Part shown: one piece after another, positions 52,174 through 60,799 of the stretch
How positions within the stretch are numbered: the first letter of the stretch is position 1
Layout: each line of letters starts with the position of its first letter
Origin: Candidatus Poribacteria bacterium
GTDB lineage: Bacteria > Poribacteria > WGA-4E > PCPOR2b
Reading direction: 5' to 3'
Assembly: GCA_028819845.1 (NCBI GenBank)
Contig: JAPPKS010000032.1
Location: forward strand, 62,001 to 126,000
Length of the DNA: 64,000 nt
Made by a program: the position numbers and the translations under genes
The notes under the pieces: model-generated
The model's input: only the letters and a program-made list of their open reading frames with translations
Told to the model about the DNA's origin: nothing
Databases searched by the model: none

Positions 52174-53298
52174 TTATTCTCTTTCACCGAGTATAACATG
52201 GCGTTTAAGTGTCTTTTTACCCCTTTGAATTTTAATTGTAACCGGTGTATTTGGGTTGGAGTTTGCAACGAGTTTTTGTAATTCCCAACGTGTATGAATG
52301 GGCACGCCTTTAAATTCAGTAATGATGTCCTGAGCGACGAGACCGGCGTTTTGCGCTGGCGTATCTTCTAATACTTTATTGATTCGGACTCCTAATTCGT
52401 CCTGAAGAATTTCGACTCCCAGCCACCCGCGGCGTACTTTTCCATCTCGGATAAGCTGATCTGCAACGGTTTTAACGGTCTTAATCGGAATGGCGAAACC
52501 GATTTCGCTGTCCATCCAGACGTTTCCTTCGGAGGGTCGGACGCGCGACACGGCATACTGATCTCCGGGCAACTTGGGACTTGACGGGGTATTAGACAGT
52601 GGTGTGAAATAAGGTTCAGCCAGCGCTGCAGTAATTATACCAATAATCTCTCCAGAAGTATTAACGACTGCCCCGCCGCTATTTCCGGGATTCACTGCGA
52701 CATTCACTTTGATGGCGTCATAGGGCAGATTCGGCAATGTTTCTGAACCGCTAACAATACCAAAAGAAAGTGTTGGCGCGTGTCCAAAGGAACTGCCAAC
52801 GGTAATCACCCAAGCCCCTGTGTGAACCTGATCTGAATCCCCAATTTTTGTTTGTAATGAATAATCTTCCTTCAATGCCAGCACGGCAATATCCGTCAAG
52901 CGATCGATGCCTGCGAGTTCAGCAGAACTGCGCTGTCCGTTGCCGAATACGACCTCGATGTCATCGGCGCCGTCAACAACAGCGCGGGTCGTCACAATAT
53001 AGCCCTCTGAATCAATAAGTGTACCCGATCCGATATTTTGAAAATGAACCGTCTTCTGACTATCCTCGGCGAACGGACGCGATACACCGGAATCCAAAGG
53101 GAAAATTCCAGCGTCCGCTTGCCGTTCAGGTACTGAGAATGATGCAACTACCTCAACCACAGCCGGCTTCACAGACTGAACAATTGCTTGAAACTCGCGT
53201 TCCATCGTTTTCAGAACATTCTTTTCCGCGATAGCGAAGGAAGACGCCATCGCAAATAGAACAATACTGGAAAGAATTGAAAATGACTTGTGCTTCAT
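52174..53298 (-). CDS. HtrA-like protein lacking the catalytic His
   Basis: Read from ATG 53298 (374 residues), with a signal peptide (ILSSIVLFAMASSFAIA). The trypsin-like domain has GSGTLIDSEGYIVTTRAVVDG, in which the catalytic His position is Ala106. Asp136 (RLTDIAVLAL) and Ser207 (VNPGNSGGAV) are intact. One C-terminal PDZ domain follows (RRGWLGVEILQDELGVRI, DIITEFKGVPIHTRWEL). It is the third gene of the sigma/anti-sigma module, 29 bases after the anti-sigma gene, so it is a likely target and feedback component. Without His the standard triad is broken. Confidence 0.85.
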   Translation of the reverse strand: MKHKSFSILSSIVLFAMASSFAIAEKNVLKTMEREFQAIVQSVKPAVVEVVASFSVPERQADAGIFPLDSGVSRPFAEDSQKTVHFQNIGSGTLIDSEGYIVTTRAVVDGADDIEVVFGNGQRSSAELAGIDRLTDIAVLALKEDYSLQTKIGDSDQVHTGAWVITVGSSFGHAPTLSFGIVSGSETLPNLPYDAIKVNVAVNPGNSGGAVVNTSGEIIGIITAALAEPYFTPLSNTPSSPKLPGDQYAVSRVRPSEGNVWMDSEIGFAIPIKTVKTVADQLIRDGKVRRGWLGVEILQDELGVRINKVLEDTPAQNAGLVAQDIITEFKGVPIHTRWELQKLVANSNPNTPVTIKIQRGKKTLKRHVILGERE

Positions 53299-53327
53299 TT
53301 TACGCCATCCTGTGCCTTTTCCACCAC

Positions 53328-53954
53328 CTACCAACCTCCCCTTGTAGGGGTGTCTGTGTAGGTGACCGTCTGCAAGATGTAATTTCGCTCGACCCGCTGC
53401 GGTTGAACTGTTTTTGGAAAAACTGGCCCCTCAAAAGCAGGAAACTCAACGAGACGTTGCCGTTCCAAATCAGGGACTAAAGGTGACGTTCTGCTTATCC
53501 ATGAATCATCAACACGAATTCTGGGCGGCGGCAATACGTCGTAACGTCTGACATTGGGTGTATCCTCGGTGCTTGCGACTGAAATAGTTTCGTTTCCGAC
53601 GTATGCGTTTTGGTAAAGATAAATGCCTGCTATGGCGCATACTCCAATCCCCAAAGCGACACCGCTAAACGCCCACACTGATTTCGAACGTATAGCCGCA
53701 AGTGTACGACGCCACCAAGGAATCGAATCCATTTGCGCATTAGCGAGGCGAGATTGCAAATCCGAATCGAAGTTTGGCGATGGTTCGATTGACGGCATCT
53801 GATGCAATAAATTAACCGATTCGCGGAATAACGTAAATCCGTTTTGACACGAACCGCAGTTTGCAAGGTGCGACTCAAATACCTTCGTAGTTTGATAATC
53901 AAGTTCGTCTTCAAGGTAGGCGGAGAATTGTTCTTCCACGCTTACGCAGTCCAT
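53328..53954 (-). CDS. Anti-sigma factor with zinc-finger (zf-HC2-like) domain
   Basis: A 208-residue protein. The N-terminal zinc-binding motif H-x3-C-x2-C is in SHLANCGSCQ. One membrane segment (SGVALGIGVCAIAGIYLYQ, near residues 92-112) separates a short cytoplasmic part from a periplasmic tail with a Pro-rich region (VRRYDVLPPPRIRVDD). Its start ATG 53954 overlaps the end of the sigma gene by 13 bases. It should hold the sigma factor inactive at the membrane until an envelope signal. Confidence 0.88.
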   Translation of the reverse strand: MDCVSVEEQFSAYLEDELDYQTTKVFESHLANCGSCQNGFTLFRESVNLLHQMPSIEPSPNFDSDLQSRLANAQMDSIPWWRRTLAAIRSKSVWAFSGVALGIGVCAIAGIYLYQNAYVGNETISVASTEDTPNVRRYDVLPPPRIRVDDSWISRTSPLVPDLERQRLVEFPAFEGPVFPKTVQPQRVERNYILQTVTYTDTPTRGGW

Positions 53955-54559
53955 GGTTCCTCCACAAAGTCTTTCAATTTGTCTCTTAGCATTAATCGTG
54001 CTCGATTGATACGAGATTTCGTGGTTCCAAGCGGCAAGTTCAAAATTTTGCTAATCTCTTCATAACATCGGTCTTGCAGATCGCGAAGTATCAATGGTAA
54101 CCTATAGCGTTCCGGGAGTTTGGAGATTGCATTTTGTACCGCTTGTTGCCGTTCTTTCTGTACCAGTTGGTTTTCGGGTTGCAAGGAGGCATGAGCCGGG
54201 GCGGTAGCAATTAAATCTTCGCCAACGCTGTTATCTTTGCCGAGATGTTCCTCAACGCTAACGTTATCAATGAAGAAATTGCCGCGCCGTCCGCGGTTGC
54301 GGAGCTCATTTTTGCAAAGATTTGCCGCAATATGATACATCCACGTACTGAACTTTGCCGCCCCGGTTCTGTAGCGGTTAGCGGCTTTGAACATACGTAT
54401 AAACGTCTCTTGCGCCAAATCTTCAGCCGAGTTTTGGTCGCCCAAGAATCGTCCGATGAAATTGACGAGAGGCGCTCGGTTTCGGCGCACAATGAGATCG
54501 AAAGCTTCTGTATCCCCTTGTTGGCACCGTTGCATCAATTCATCGTCCAAATCTGACAT
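53942..54559 (-). CDS. RpoE-like ECF sigma factor
   Basis: Read from ATG 54559 (205 residues) eight bases after GGAGG; GTG 54574 is the edge of the frame. Region 2: FDLIVRRNRAPLVNFIGRFLG and NSAEDLAQETFIRMFKAANRY; Region 4: LPERYRLPLILRDLQDRCYEEISK and LPLGTTKSRINRARLMLRDKL. It is the ECF group whose genes sit with a zinc-binding anti-sigma and often an HtrA protein, as here. A periplasm stress role is inferred. Confidence 0.92.
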   Translation of the reverse strand: MSDLDDELMQRCQQGDTEAFDLIVRRNRAPLVNFIGRFLGDQNSAEDLAQETFIRMFKAANRYRTGAAKFSTWMYHIAANLCKNELRNRGRRGNFFIDNVSVEEHLGKDNSVGEDLIATAPAHASLQPENQLVQKERQQAVQNAISKLPERYRLPLILRDLQDRCYEEISKILNLPLGTTKSRINRARLMLRDKLKDFVEEPWTA

Positions 54560-54590
54560 TATCATTGCCTCCACCGGTGATTATTGTATG

Positions 54591-54619
54591 TATACACCAG
54601 TTCATAGCCCAAGTTTCAA
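54591..54619 (-). promoter_or_regulatory. Candidate promoter of the sigma-anti-sigma-HtrA module
   Basis: On the minus strand TTGAAACTT (-35 region, TTGAAA 54614-54619) is followed 17 bases later by TGTATA (54591-54596). The TGAAACTT sequence resembles an ECF -35, so autoregulation is possible. The -10 match is poor. Confidence 0.3.
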
Positions 54620-54738
54620 TATTTCACCAGAAAAGTTAAATTCAGCCGGAAGCTATGCCGAGATGTTCCAAGTACCGCAAGATAGACTCGCGGAAGGTAC
54701 TTGCACAAAATTATACAGATAAACATGCCATTTGTTCA

Positions 54739-55251
54739 ATGAAAAATTTAGAGCTTAAAGCCAAATGCAGTTCGCTGGAATCGGTGCGGCGGCAGCTAGT
54801 TAATATAAAAGCGGAATACCGCGAGACCGTGGAACAGATTGACACCTATTTCAACGCTCCGAAAGGCAGGGTAAAACTCCGGGAGATAGATGGCGGTAAG
54901 GCATACCTCGTCTACTACGAACGCCCATACGGCGCGGAATCGCGCTTTAGCACGTACCAAATGTGGGATATTCCCAGCCCGGGGGCGTTCAAGGAGATAA
55001 TGTCAACCGTTCTCGGTATGAAGGTTATTGTCGAAAAGCTGCGCGAATTGTGGCTGTACGGCGACACGCGGATTCACCTAGATCGGGTCGCCAATCTCGG
55101 TGAGTTCGTCGAATTGGAGACGGTTATCCGCAGTCAGACGGAACGGGAGGCATGGCGTGAGCATCAACGTGTGAGAGATGCGATTGGAATCTTGGAAGGG
55201 GATTTGATAGCTGGATCGTACAGTGACCTGTTCTCAGAATTATACAAGTGA
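54739..55251 (+). CDS. CYTH domain protein (class IV adenylate cyclase / thiamine triphosphatase type)
   Basis: Read from ATG 54739 (170 residues), because the E-x-E-x-K-type signature LELKAK begins right after; the longer frame from 54655 adds residues without features. Basic and acidic strands alternate: GRVKLREIDGGKAYLVYYERP, RIHLDRVANLGEFVELETVI. It may hydrolyse a triphosphate or make cyclic AMP; the CYTH family also includes inorganic triphosphatases. It is divergent from the sigma module. No partner gene is adjacent. Confidence 0.75.
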   Translation: MKNLELKAKCSSLESVRRQLVNIKAEYRETVEQIDTYFNAPKGRVKLREIDGGKAYLVYYERPYGAESRFSTYQMWDIPSPGAFKEIMSTVLGMKVIVEKLRELWLYGDTRIHLDRVANLGEFVELETVIRSQTEREAWREHQRVRDAIGILEGDLIAGSYSDLFSELYK

Positions 55252-55291
55252 AATGGAAAGGAAAAAACGTGACGCGCTCGACGTTTGTGTG

Positions 55292-56485
55292 TTATCCGTC
55301 ATGCTCTGACAATGGCAACGGTTCAAGCGACGCGCCAACCGGTTGGCTGCCTGTTGGCCTCCACGGAATTGTATTGTGCGCGCGATATGCAATGTCTAGA
55401 TGAGGTGTTTCAAGACGCGCATAACCGCGATAGCGCGAGTCCAAGGCTGTTTCGAGCACACCTGTCGTCAGCAGGGTTCGCTCGACGGGATAAGACGGCT
55501 CACCGGTGACAAACATCTCTTCGATGTTCAAGCTAAGGTAACTAAAATGGGGGTGCGGAGGACTGTTCAATAAATGGAATTCTGTACTATGGATTTCGTT
55601 GTTAACGCGGCAGGCATATGCGAAATCAGAAACATAGCCATTCAACATCAGAATCGCGCCTCGTGTTCCATCGCGGTATTCGATGAGAAATAGTGCCGGA
55701 TGTGGGCAATGTTCCTCCATTGACCCCGCGGGTTTGTTCTCAATAGCGTCACAGGCGGCCGATGCCAGCTTGTACGACCACAATCCAATTGTAGCGGTAT
55801 TCCACACGGCATCGCCTTCTAAGCACGTCACGGCTGCAACCCCCGTTTCGCCGCCGAGGCGGCGCTCAAGCATACATTGCAGCGTTTCCAGCGTGTGAAA
55901 ACCGTAGACATCCAGCCCGGCGTAACCAATTGCGATTGCCTCCTGAATCGGGGCGTCCAGCTCGTGTTCCAGCCACGGGTTGCGATAGGTTAGCGGCAGG
56001 GAAGAACCCGCCATGAAGGGCGAACCCAGTTGCGCTGCGCGGCCGGCCATCCACTTGGCGTCGTGCCAGTTGTAAGAGAGGTGTTTATCGCAAAAAACGG
56101 GGACAGCGCTACCGCTTTTCGCAAAGACGCCGCAGATTTGCTCCATAAAATATTTTCGCGGGTAGAGGTTTTGGTCTTTTTCATTCCATGCATAGTCTCC
56201 GTGTTCCGCGATTAAGAGCACACCATCGACAGCCAACTGCTCGCTGCCAAGTGTCAAGGCTTTTACAATGCTTGGATAGATTTCTACACCGTGTTCGGCG
56301 GCGAGTTTTCGGCTCAAATCGTTTTCGGCAAATTGGTCGACATACATTGACACGATGTCGACGCGAGGTTGAATTAACCCGCCATCGGTCGGGAAACCTT
56401 TCATGAATTTTGTAACTATCACGTCGGCGTGGGACAACGGCCGATATTCAGTGATAATTGCTGCGATTTTTTTTCGTTTTGGCAT
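55292..56485 (-). CDS. Conserved hypothetical protein
   Basis: Read from ATG 56485 (397 residues), eight bases after AGGA; a frame to 56515 is likely too long. KIAAIITEYRPLSHADVIVTKF looks like an N-terminal Rossmann-type strand/helix. GVLLIAEHGDYAWNEKDQNLYPRKYFMEQI and VPVFCDKHLSYNWHDAKWM are the most conserved-looking blocks, with His/Asp pairs that might bind metal. No signal peptide. I do not recognise the family or function. Confidence 0.7.
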   Translation of the reverse strand: MPKRKKIAAIITEYRPLSHADVIVTKFMKGFPTDGGLIQPRVDIVSMYVDQFAENDLSRKLAAEHGVEIYPSIVKALTLGSEQLAVDGVLLIAEHGDYAWNEKDQNLYPRKYFMEQICGVFAKSGSAVPVFCDKHLSYNWHDAKWMAGRAAQLGSPFMAGSSLPLTYRNPWLEHELDAPIQEAIAIGYAGLDVYGFHTLETLQCMLERRLGGETGVAAVTCLEGDAVWNTATIGLWSYKLASAACDAIENKPAGSMEEHCPHPALFLIEYRDGTRGAILMLNGYVSDFAYACRVNNEIHSTEFHLLNSPPHPHFSYLSLNIEEMFVTGEPSYPVERTLLTTGVLETALDSRYRGYARLETPHLDIAYRAHNTIPWRPTGSQPVGASLEPLPLSEHDG

Positions 56486-56530
56486 GAGGCGAATCCTTAT
56501 CTTGATTGAATACAAGGTAGAATTGTGATT

Positions 56531-56728
56531 GGGTTGATATGAAGTGTGAATGTAGCATTGGGAAGCGGGTTAATGAATTCGGCGAATGTCTGCTGCGGCT
56601 GCGGCACACGGAGTGTGCCTGCTACTATATGGGTTGAATTGAAGTGCGATTGGAGCATTGGGAAGCGGGTTATGGTATTTCTCGAAAGTCTGCTATGGTT
56701 ACGGCACACGGAGTGTGCTTGCTACTTT
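56531..56728. repeat. Two tandem copies of repeat family F (period about 100 bases)
   Basis: Copy 1 (56531-56627) and copy 2 (56631-56728) both read GGGTTGA-AT-GAAGTG, CATTGGGAAGCGGGTTA, then CGGCACACGGAGTGTGC with a stem GCACAC-GGA-GTGTGC and a TGCTACT end. The palindrome is a common repeat module in genomes of this kind. No gene is present. Confidence 0.75.
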
Positions 56729-56828
56729 AAGGCGCGAAAACGGGAATTGGTGTTACCGCTTGACAGGAGTTATCGGATTTCTTATTATAATCCTTGTCCA
56801 AATTTAAATATGTGAAAGGAGAAGAGCA

Positions 56829-57209
56829 TTGTACACCACTGTCATCGTTCCATTTGAATTCTATGCGAGCCACAGTTTGTCGGTGCGTGAGACGCCGCAC
56901 ACGCATCACTGGACGCTGAAGCTATTTGTGAAAGGGATACCGAAAAATGGAATGGTTATCGACATCCTGAAGTTACGCGAGATTGCCGATCCGCTTGTCC
57001 AAAACGTTGCTAACACCTATCTGAATGAAAATCCAGCTTTGACCGAAGAACAGATGGCGTGTCCAACCTGTGAAATGTTGTCCGCGTATTTTTTTACGCA
57101 CGTTTCTGAAGAATTGAAAAGATTCGATGTGCAACTTAAAGCTGTTGAAGTTGAATTAGGTGAACCCGAAGGGAAAGAGTGGGGATCTGCGCGTATTGAG
57201 GCTGACTGA
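56829..57209 (+). CDS. 6-pyruvoyltetrahydropterin synthase family protein, PTPS-III-like
   Basis: A 126-residue protein starting at TTG 56829 after AAAGGAG (56816-56822). FYASHSLSVRETPHTHHW contains a Zn His at 15 and a H-x-H pair (24 and 26). The QueD catalytic Cys is missing; Glu21 stands three residues before His24, giving E-x-x-H-x-H, similar to the ExxHGH of PTPS-III. GMVIDILKLREI and CPTCEMLSAYFF are further family blocks. PTPS-III makes 6-hydroxymethyl-dihydropterin for folate in organisms without FolB. The central Gly of HGH is Thr here, so this remains a hypothesis. Confidence 0.7.
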   Translation: MYTTVIVPFEFYASHSLSVRETPHTHHWTLKLFVKGIPKNGMVIDILKLREIADPLVQNVANTYLNENPALTEEQMACPTCEMLSAYFFTHVSEELKRFDVQLKAVEVELGEPEGKEWGSARIEAD

Positions 57210-57535
57210 GAGAACTTGCGCATTAAGCATTCAGCGATTAAAACGACAAACTTCACCCGCCAATCCTGTGGTGAATTTCAGCAAGAGTTCTACCGGTTTC
57301 CGCTCCGTAGCGGTATTTGACTAGTTGGTGGGTGCGTGTGGAAACCGCACTTACCGAATGATGTGCAAAAATAGACTGAACTGTTGGACGCGTTCTTCCA
57401 AATGCGCTTTACATGTTTCATTGTATGATGGATACCCAATAAATTCAAGTTGATTTACCGTTGTTTTCGGATTTTGTGCTGCGGTAGAATCCGGCGATCC
57501 ACGCCGCGGCAAACCCTAGCGCCGTCTGTATTTGC
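57210..57535. other. Intergenic region, no feature recognised
   Basis: About 330 bases between the PTPS-like gene and the hydrolase promoter. GTTTCCGCTCCGTAGCGG at 57296-57314 can form a small stem. No ORF or repeat of families A-F was recognised. Confidence 0.4.
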
Positions 57536-57564
57536 TTGACGTCTAGTAGGGGTTATGTTATCGT
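57536..57564 (+). promoter_or_regulatory. Candidate promoter of the hydrolase/SDR/oxidase genes
   Basis: TTGACG (57536-57541) and TATCGT (57559-57564), spaced by 17 bases. Good -35 with a weak -10; predicted start near 57571. Confidence 0.4.
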
Positions 57565-57627
57565 TTCGGGTTACGCACATCCTGAAAAACAGCTCGGTTG
57601 ATAGACTCAATAGCTACACAAAGCGAT

Positions 57628-58467
57628 ATGGAAAGATTCTTCATTGACCTCAAAAACTACCACGAAGTTTCGACTAATGGGAAAATCCCAATCCTTGTAA
57701 GAAGGTGGGGACATGGTCCTAGGGTGCTGCTGGTACACGGTTGGTTAGATTCAAGCCTAAGGTGGACGGATTTGGGTGAGAGGCTTGGCCGGCATTATGA
57801 GGTGTGGGCACTCGATTTGCCGTCGTTTGGACAAACTCCGGCGATTTCGCTGGATTACACGACACTTGAGATTTATGCCGCAATCCTCGCCGAATTTATT
57901 TTGGAAATTACAAATGAGCAGGAGTTACACGGTTTGTTGGGCCATTCGATGGGTGCGCAGCTATCGCTGCTATTGCTTAAGCGTATGCTTCCCGCGAAGC
58001 GCGTGATTGTGTGCGGCGCGCCCGTAGCTGATGTGAAATGGCTGCATCCGGTTGCGAATCGGCCGAAACTTGTGACAAACTGTTTAAGTGCATTCAAGAC
58101 CCTACCAATTGGACTCCAGATTCCCTTAGTCAAACTCGGCAAACTCATTGCGCTCAGATCGTGGACCGCGGCAAAAAATGAGCAGCAGACTTTGGCGGAT
58201 GTCGATGTGCGAGCTGCGGCGACACTTTTAAAACAGGTATGTGCCTGTGACCTCTTGGATGACCTTGAGCCTTGTTCAGCGGATGTGTTGGTAATTCATG
58301 GACAGTATGATCCGTATGTTTCCCGCGCTGCCTCCGAGTGTTTAGCCGAAAGGCTAAACGGGTTATTTTACAAATTTCAAGGTTCGCATCACGCACCGAT
58401 GGTTGAGAAGCCTGAGCGCTTTTATCACGTGGTTAAAGATTTCTTGGATGGGTACCGGGAGTTTTGA
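57628..58467 (+). CDS. Alpha/beta hydrolase
   Basis: 279 residues from ATG 57628; TTG 57598 would add ten. The fold motifs are VLLVHGWLDSSLRW (oxyanion loop), LLGHSMGAQLSLLL with nucleophile Ser in G-H-S-M-G, VIHGQYDPYVSRAA with the Asp, and QGSHHAPMVEKPE with the His. It is a cytoplasmic esterase, lipase or related enzyme of unknown substrate. It may form an operon with the SDR 22 bases downstream. A hairpin at 58340-58359 lies inside the coding sequence. Confidence 0.85.
   Translation: MERFFIDLKNYHEVSTNGKIPILVRRWGHGPRVLLVHGWLDSSLRWTDLGERLGRHYEVWALDLPSFGQTPAISLDYTTLEIYAAILAEFILEITNEQELHGLLGHSMGAQLSLLLLKRMLPAKRVIVCGAPVADVKWLHPVANRPKLVTNCLSAFKTLPIGLQIPLVKLGKLIALRSWTAAKNEQQTLADVDVRAAATLLKQVCACDLLDDLEPCSADVLVIHGQYDPYVSRAASECLAERLNGLFYKFQGSHHAPMVEKPERFYHVVKDFLDGYREF
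58340..58359. repeat. Perfect hairpin in the hydrolase coding sequence
   Basis: GTTTAGCC-GAAA-GGCTAAAC, an eight-base perfect stem closed by a GAAA tetraloop, followed by GGGTTATTTT. It encodes residues CLAERLN, so it is both coding and strongly structured. It may be an inserted palindromic element. Confidence 0.6.
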
Positions 58468-58489
58468 ATCGATAAGGAGGGGTCGTATT

Positions 58490-59269
58490 ATGAAGTTGGC
58501 GGGGCGAACCGCTATTGTTACAGGCGCTGGAAGGGGGGTCGGCCGTGGAATTGCGCTTGAGTTGGCGCGAAACGGCGCCAATGTGTTAGTCGCTGACCGA
58601 AATTTAAACACAGCGCGCGCGGTAGCCGATGAGATCAAAACCGTGGGCGCGGATGCGCTGCCGCTTCTGGTCGATGTGACGGATCAATCCCGGATGGAGG
58701 CGATGGCTGATAAAGCAGCCGAGGACTTCGGGCGGCTTGATATTATGGTCAACAACGCCGGCGTTGGACATGTCAAACCCTTTTTGGAAATCACCGAGGA
58801 TGAATGGGACGGTGTATTCGCGGTAAACCTGAAGGGCATGCTATTCGGCATGCAGGCGGCAGCCAAAGCGATGATAAATCAAGGGCGGTGCGGCCGAATC
58901 GTAAACATCTCCTCGGTAGCCGGCAAGTCTGGGCGGCCTGTCTTGGCAGCCTACGCCGCCAGCAAATCCGCCATAATTAACCTAACGCAATCGGCTGCGA
59001 TGGCGCTTGCACCCCACGAGATTACAGTAAACGCAATATGTCCCGGCGTTGTGGATACGCACATGGGAAAATCAGTCCTCGCTAAAATGCGGGCGTATGT
59101 GGACGACGGCAAGATACCCGAAGAACTCATACAGATACCTGCGGCGCCACTGGGACCGAGAGCCGAGCCGGAAGACATTGCCAGGATGGCAGCTTTTCTG
59201 GTGAGCGATGATGCAGCTTATATCACGGGACAATCTATCAACGTTGACGGCGGCAGGTGTACACATTAA
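58490..59269 (+). CDS. SDR family NAD(P)-dependent oxidoreductase
   Basis: Read from ATG 58490 (259 residues) after AAGGAGGGG; the longer frame from 58403 overlaps the hydrolase. TGAGRGVGRGIALEL is the cofactor motif, MVNNAGVGHVK the NNAG block, and ISSVAGKSGRPVLAAYAASKSA the Ser/Tyr/Lys triad region. AYITGQSINVDGG is the C-terminal block. It resembles diol- or sugar-alcohol dehydrogenases (FabG-like). It precedes the GlcD-type oxidase by 68 bases. Confidence 0.92.
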   Translation: MKLAGRTAIVTGAGRGVGRGIALELARNGANVLVADRNLNTARAVADEIKTVGADALPLLVDVTDQSRMEAMADKAAEDFGRLDIMVNNAGVGHVKPFLEITEDEWDGVFAVNLKGMLFGMQAAAKAMINQGRCGRIVNISSVAGKSGRPVLAAYAASKSAIINLTQSAAMALAPHEITVNAICPGVVDTHMGKSVLAKMRAYVDDGKIPEELIQIPAAPLGPRAEPEDIARMAAFLVSDDAAYITGQSINVDGGRCTH

Positions 59270-59337
59270 CTCAACTGAGAAAGATGCTTAGAGATTTCAG
59301 ATGACTTTCCCAGAATCCCTCATCTGAAATTTTTGAA

Positions 59338-60747
59338 ATGGAGAATCTGAAACTTCCCACCATGCGCGTTACTTCTGCTGTACTCAACGCTGTGATTCAT
59401 GAGTTGCGGGTGCTTCTCGGAGAGCGAGTTTCCACATCCGCCTCGGCACTTGCGAATCGCAGCAGAGACGCATCCTACCATAAACCGCGTCCTCCTGATG
59501 CTGTCTGCTTACCCCATTCGACGGCAGAGGTTGCGGAAATTGTCAAGATTTGCGCCGCCCACAGCACACCAATCATCCCGTTTGGCACCGGCACCGGGGT
59601 TGAAGGCAATGCGATTGCGCTGCACGGCGGAATCTGCATTGACCTTTCCGAGATGAAGGATGTCCTAGCGGTGAATCTCTCCGATCTGGATTGTACTGTC
59701 CAAGCCGGCGTCACTCGCAAGCAATTGAATGTACACCTGCGAGACACGGGCTTGTTCTTCCCAATTGATCCGGGCGCCGATGCTTCCATTGGCGGAATGG
59801 CATCTACGCGCGCGAGCGGCACCAACGCCGTCCGTTACGGGACGATGTTGGAGAACGTACTCGGGCTTAGCGTCGTGCTCCCAGATGGGGGGATTATTAA
59901 AACTTCGCGCCGGGCACGGAAATCGTCGGCAGGCTACGATTTGACGCGGTTGTTCGTAGGGTCAGAGGGCACGCTCGGCGTCATTACCGAAGTCACACTT
60001 AAACTCTACGGGGTTCCGGCGGCGATTTCTGCGGCGGTGGTGTCTTTCACGGATATTGAAGGGGCGGTAAACGCCGTTATCCGAACAATTCAGTTAGGCG
60101 TTCCGGTAGCACGGATGGAACTGCTGGATGAGGTTCAGATGGAAGCGGTAAACAGATATTCCGACCTCGATTATCCGGTGCAGCCGACCTTGTTCATGGA
60201 GTTTCACGGCACTGAAGCGGGTGTCAAAGAGCAGGCGGAATTGGTGGGAGATATTGTATCGGAATTCGGCGGAGGCGGTTTTCAGTGGGCGACCGAGGCG
60301 GAAGCACGCAGCAAGTTATGGCAGGCTCGACACGATGCCTATTATGCCGCACAAGCGATGTCCCCCGGCCGTAAAGGTTGGCCTACTGATGTGTGCGTAC
60401 CCATCTCTCGGCTCGCCGAATGTATCATCGAAACCAAGAAGGATCTTCGCGAATCATTCCTTACCGCGCCAATCCTTGGCCACGTGGGAGACGGTAATTT
60501 CCACGTTGTTTTTCTTATCAATCCGGAGGACACCGAGGAAGTTGCCGAAGCGGAGCGTCTAAATGAACGGCTTGTAATGCGTGCGCTCGCATTGGATGGC
60601 ACTTGCACGGGCGAACATGGTGTTGGGTTGGGCAAAATGAAGTATTTGCTAGCGGAGCACGGTGACGCGGTCACCCTGATGCGAGCTATCAAGCGGACTA
60701 TCGACCCGCAGAACATCATGAATCCGGGCAAGGTTGTCAACTCCTAA
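59338..60747 (+). CDS. FAD-binding oxidase, GlcD/D-lactate dehydrogenase type
   Basis: A 469-residue flavoenzyme. The PCMH FAD domain includes AHSTPIIPFGTGTGVEG, FPIDPGADASIGGMASTRASG, RYGTMLENVLGLSVVLPDGG and FVGSEGTLGVITEVTLKLYG. The cap domain ends GHVGDGNFHVVFLINP and GEHGVGLGKMKYLL with the metal His residues, and the C-terminus IDPQNIMNPGKVV. It oxidises D-lactate, glycolate or a similar 2-hydroxy acid. It follows an SDR, which suggests a 2-hydroxy-acid pathway. Confidence 0.92.
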   Translation: MENLKLPTMRVTSAVLNAVIHELRVLLGERVSTSASALANRSRDASYHKPRPPDAVCLPHSTAEVAEIVKICAAHSTPIIPFGTGTGVEGNAIALHGGICIDLSEMKDVLAVNLSDLDCTVQAGVTRKQLNVHLRDTGLFFPIDPGADASIGGMASTRASGTNAVRYGTMLENVLGLSVVLPDGGIIKTSRRARKSSAGYDLTRLFVGSEGTLGVITEVTLKLYGVPAAISAAVVSFTDIEGAVNAVIRTIQLGVPVARMELLDEVQMEAVNRYSDLDYPVQPTLFMEFHGTEAGVKEQAELVGDIVSEFGGGGFQWATEAEARSKLWQARHDAYYAAQAMSPGRKGWPTDVCVPISRLAECIIETKKDLRESFLTAPILGHVGDGNFHVVFLINPEDTEEVAEAERLNERLVMRALALDGTCTGEHGVGLGKMKYLLAEHGDAVTLMRAIKRTIDPQNIMNPGKVVNS

Positions 60748-60799
60748 ACGAAGACCGAGACTTGGAATCTTTGGGTTTGGTATGAACTAGACCCTGAGT

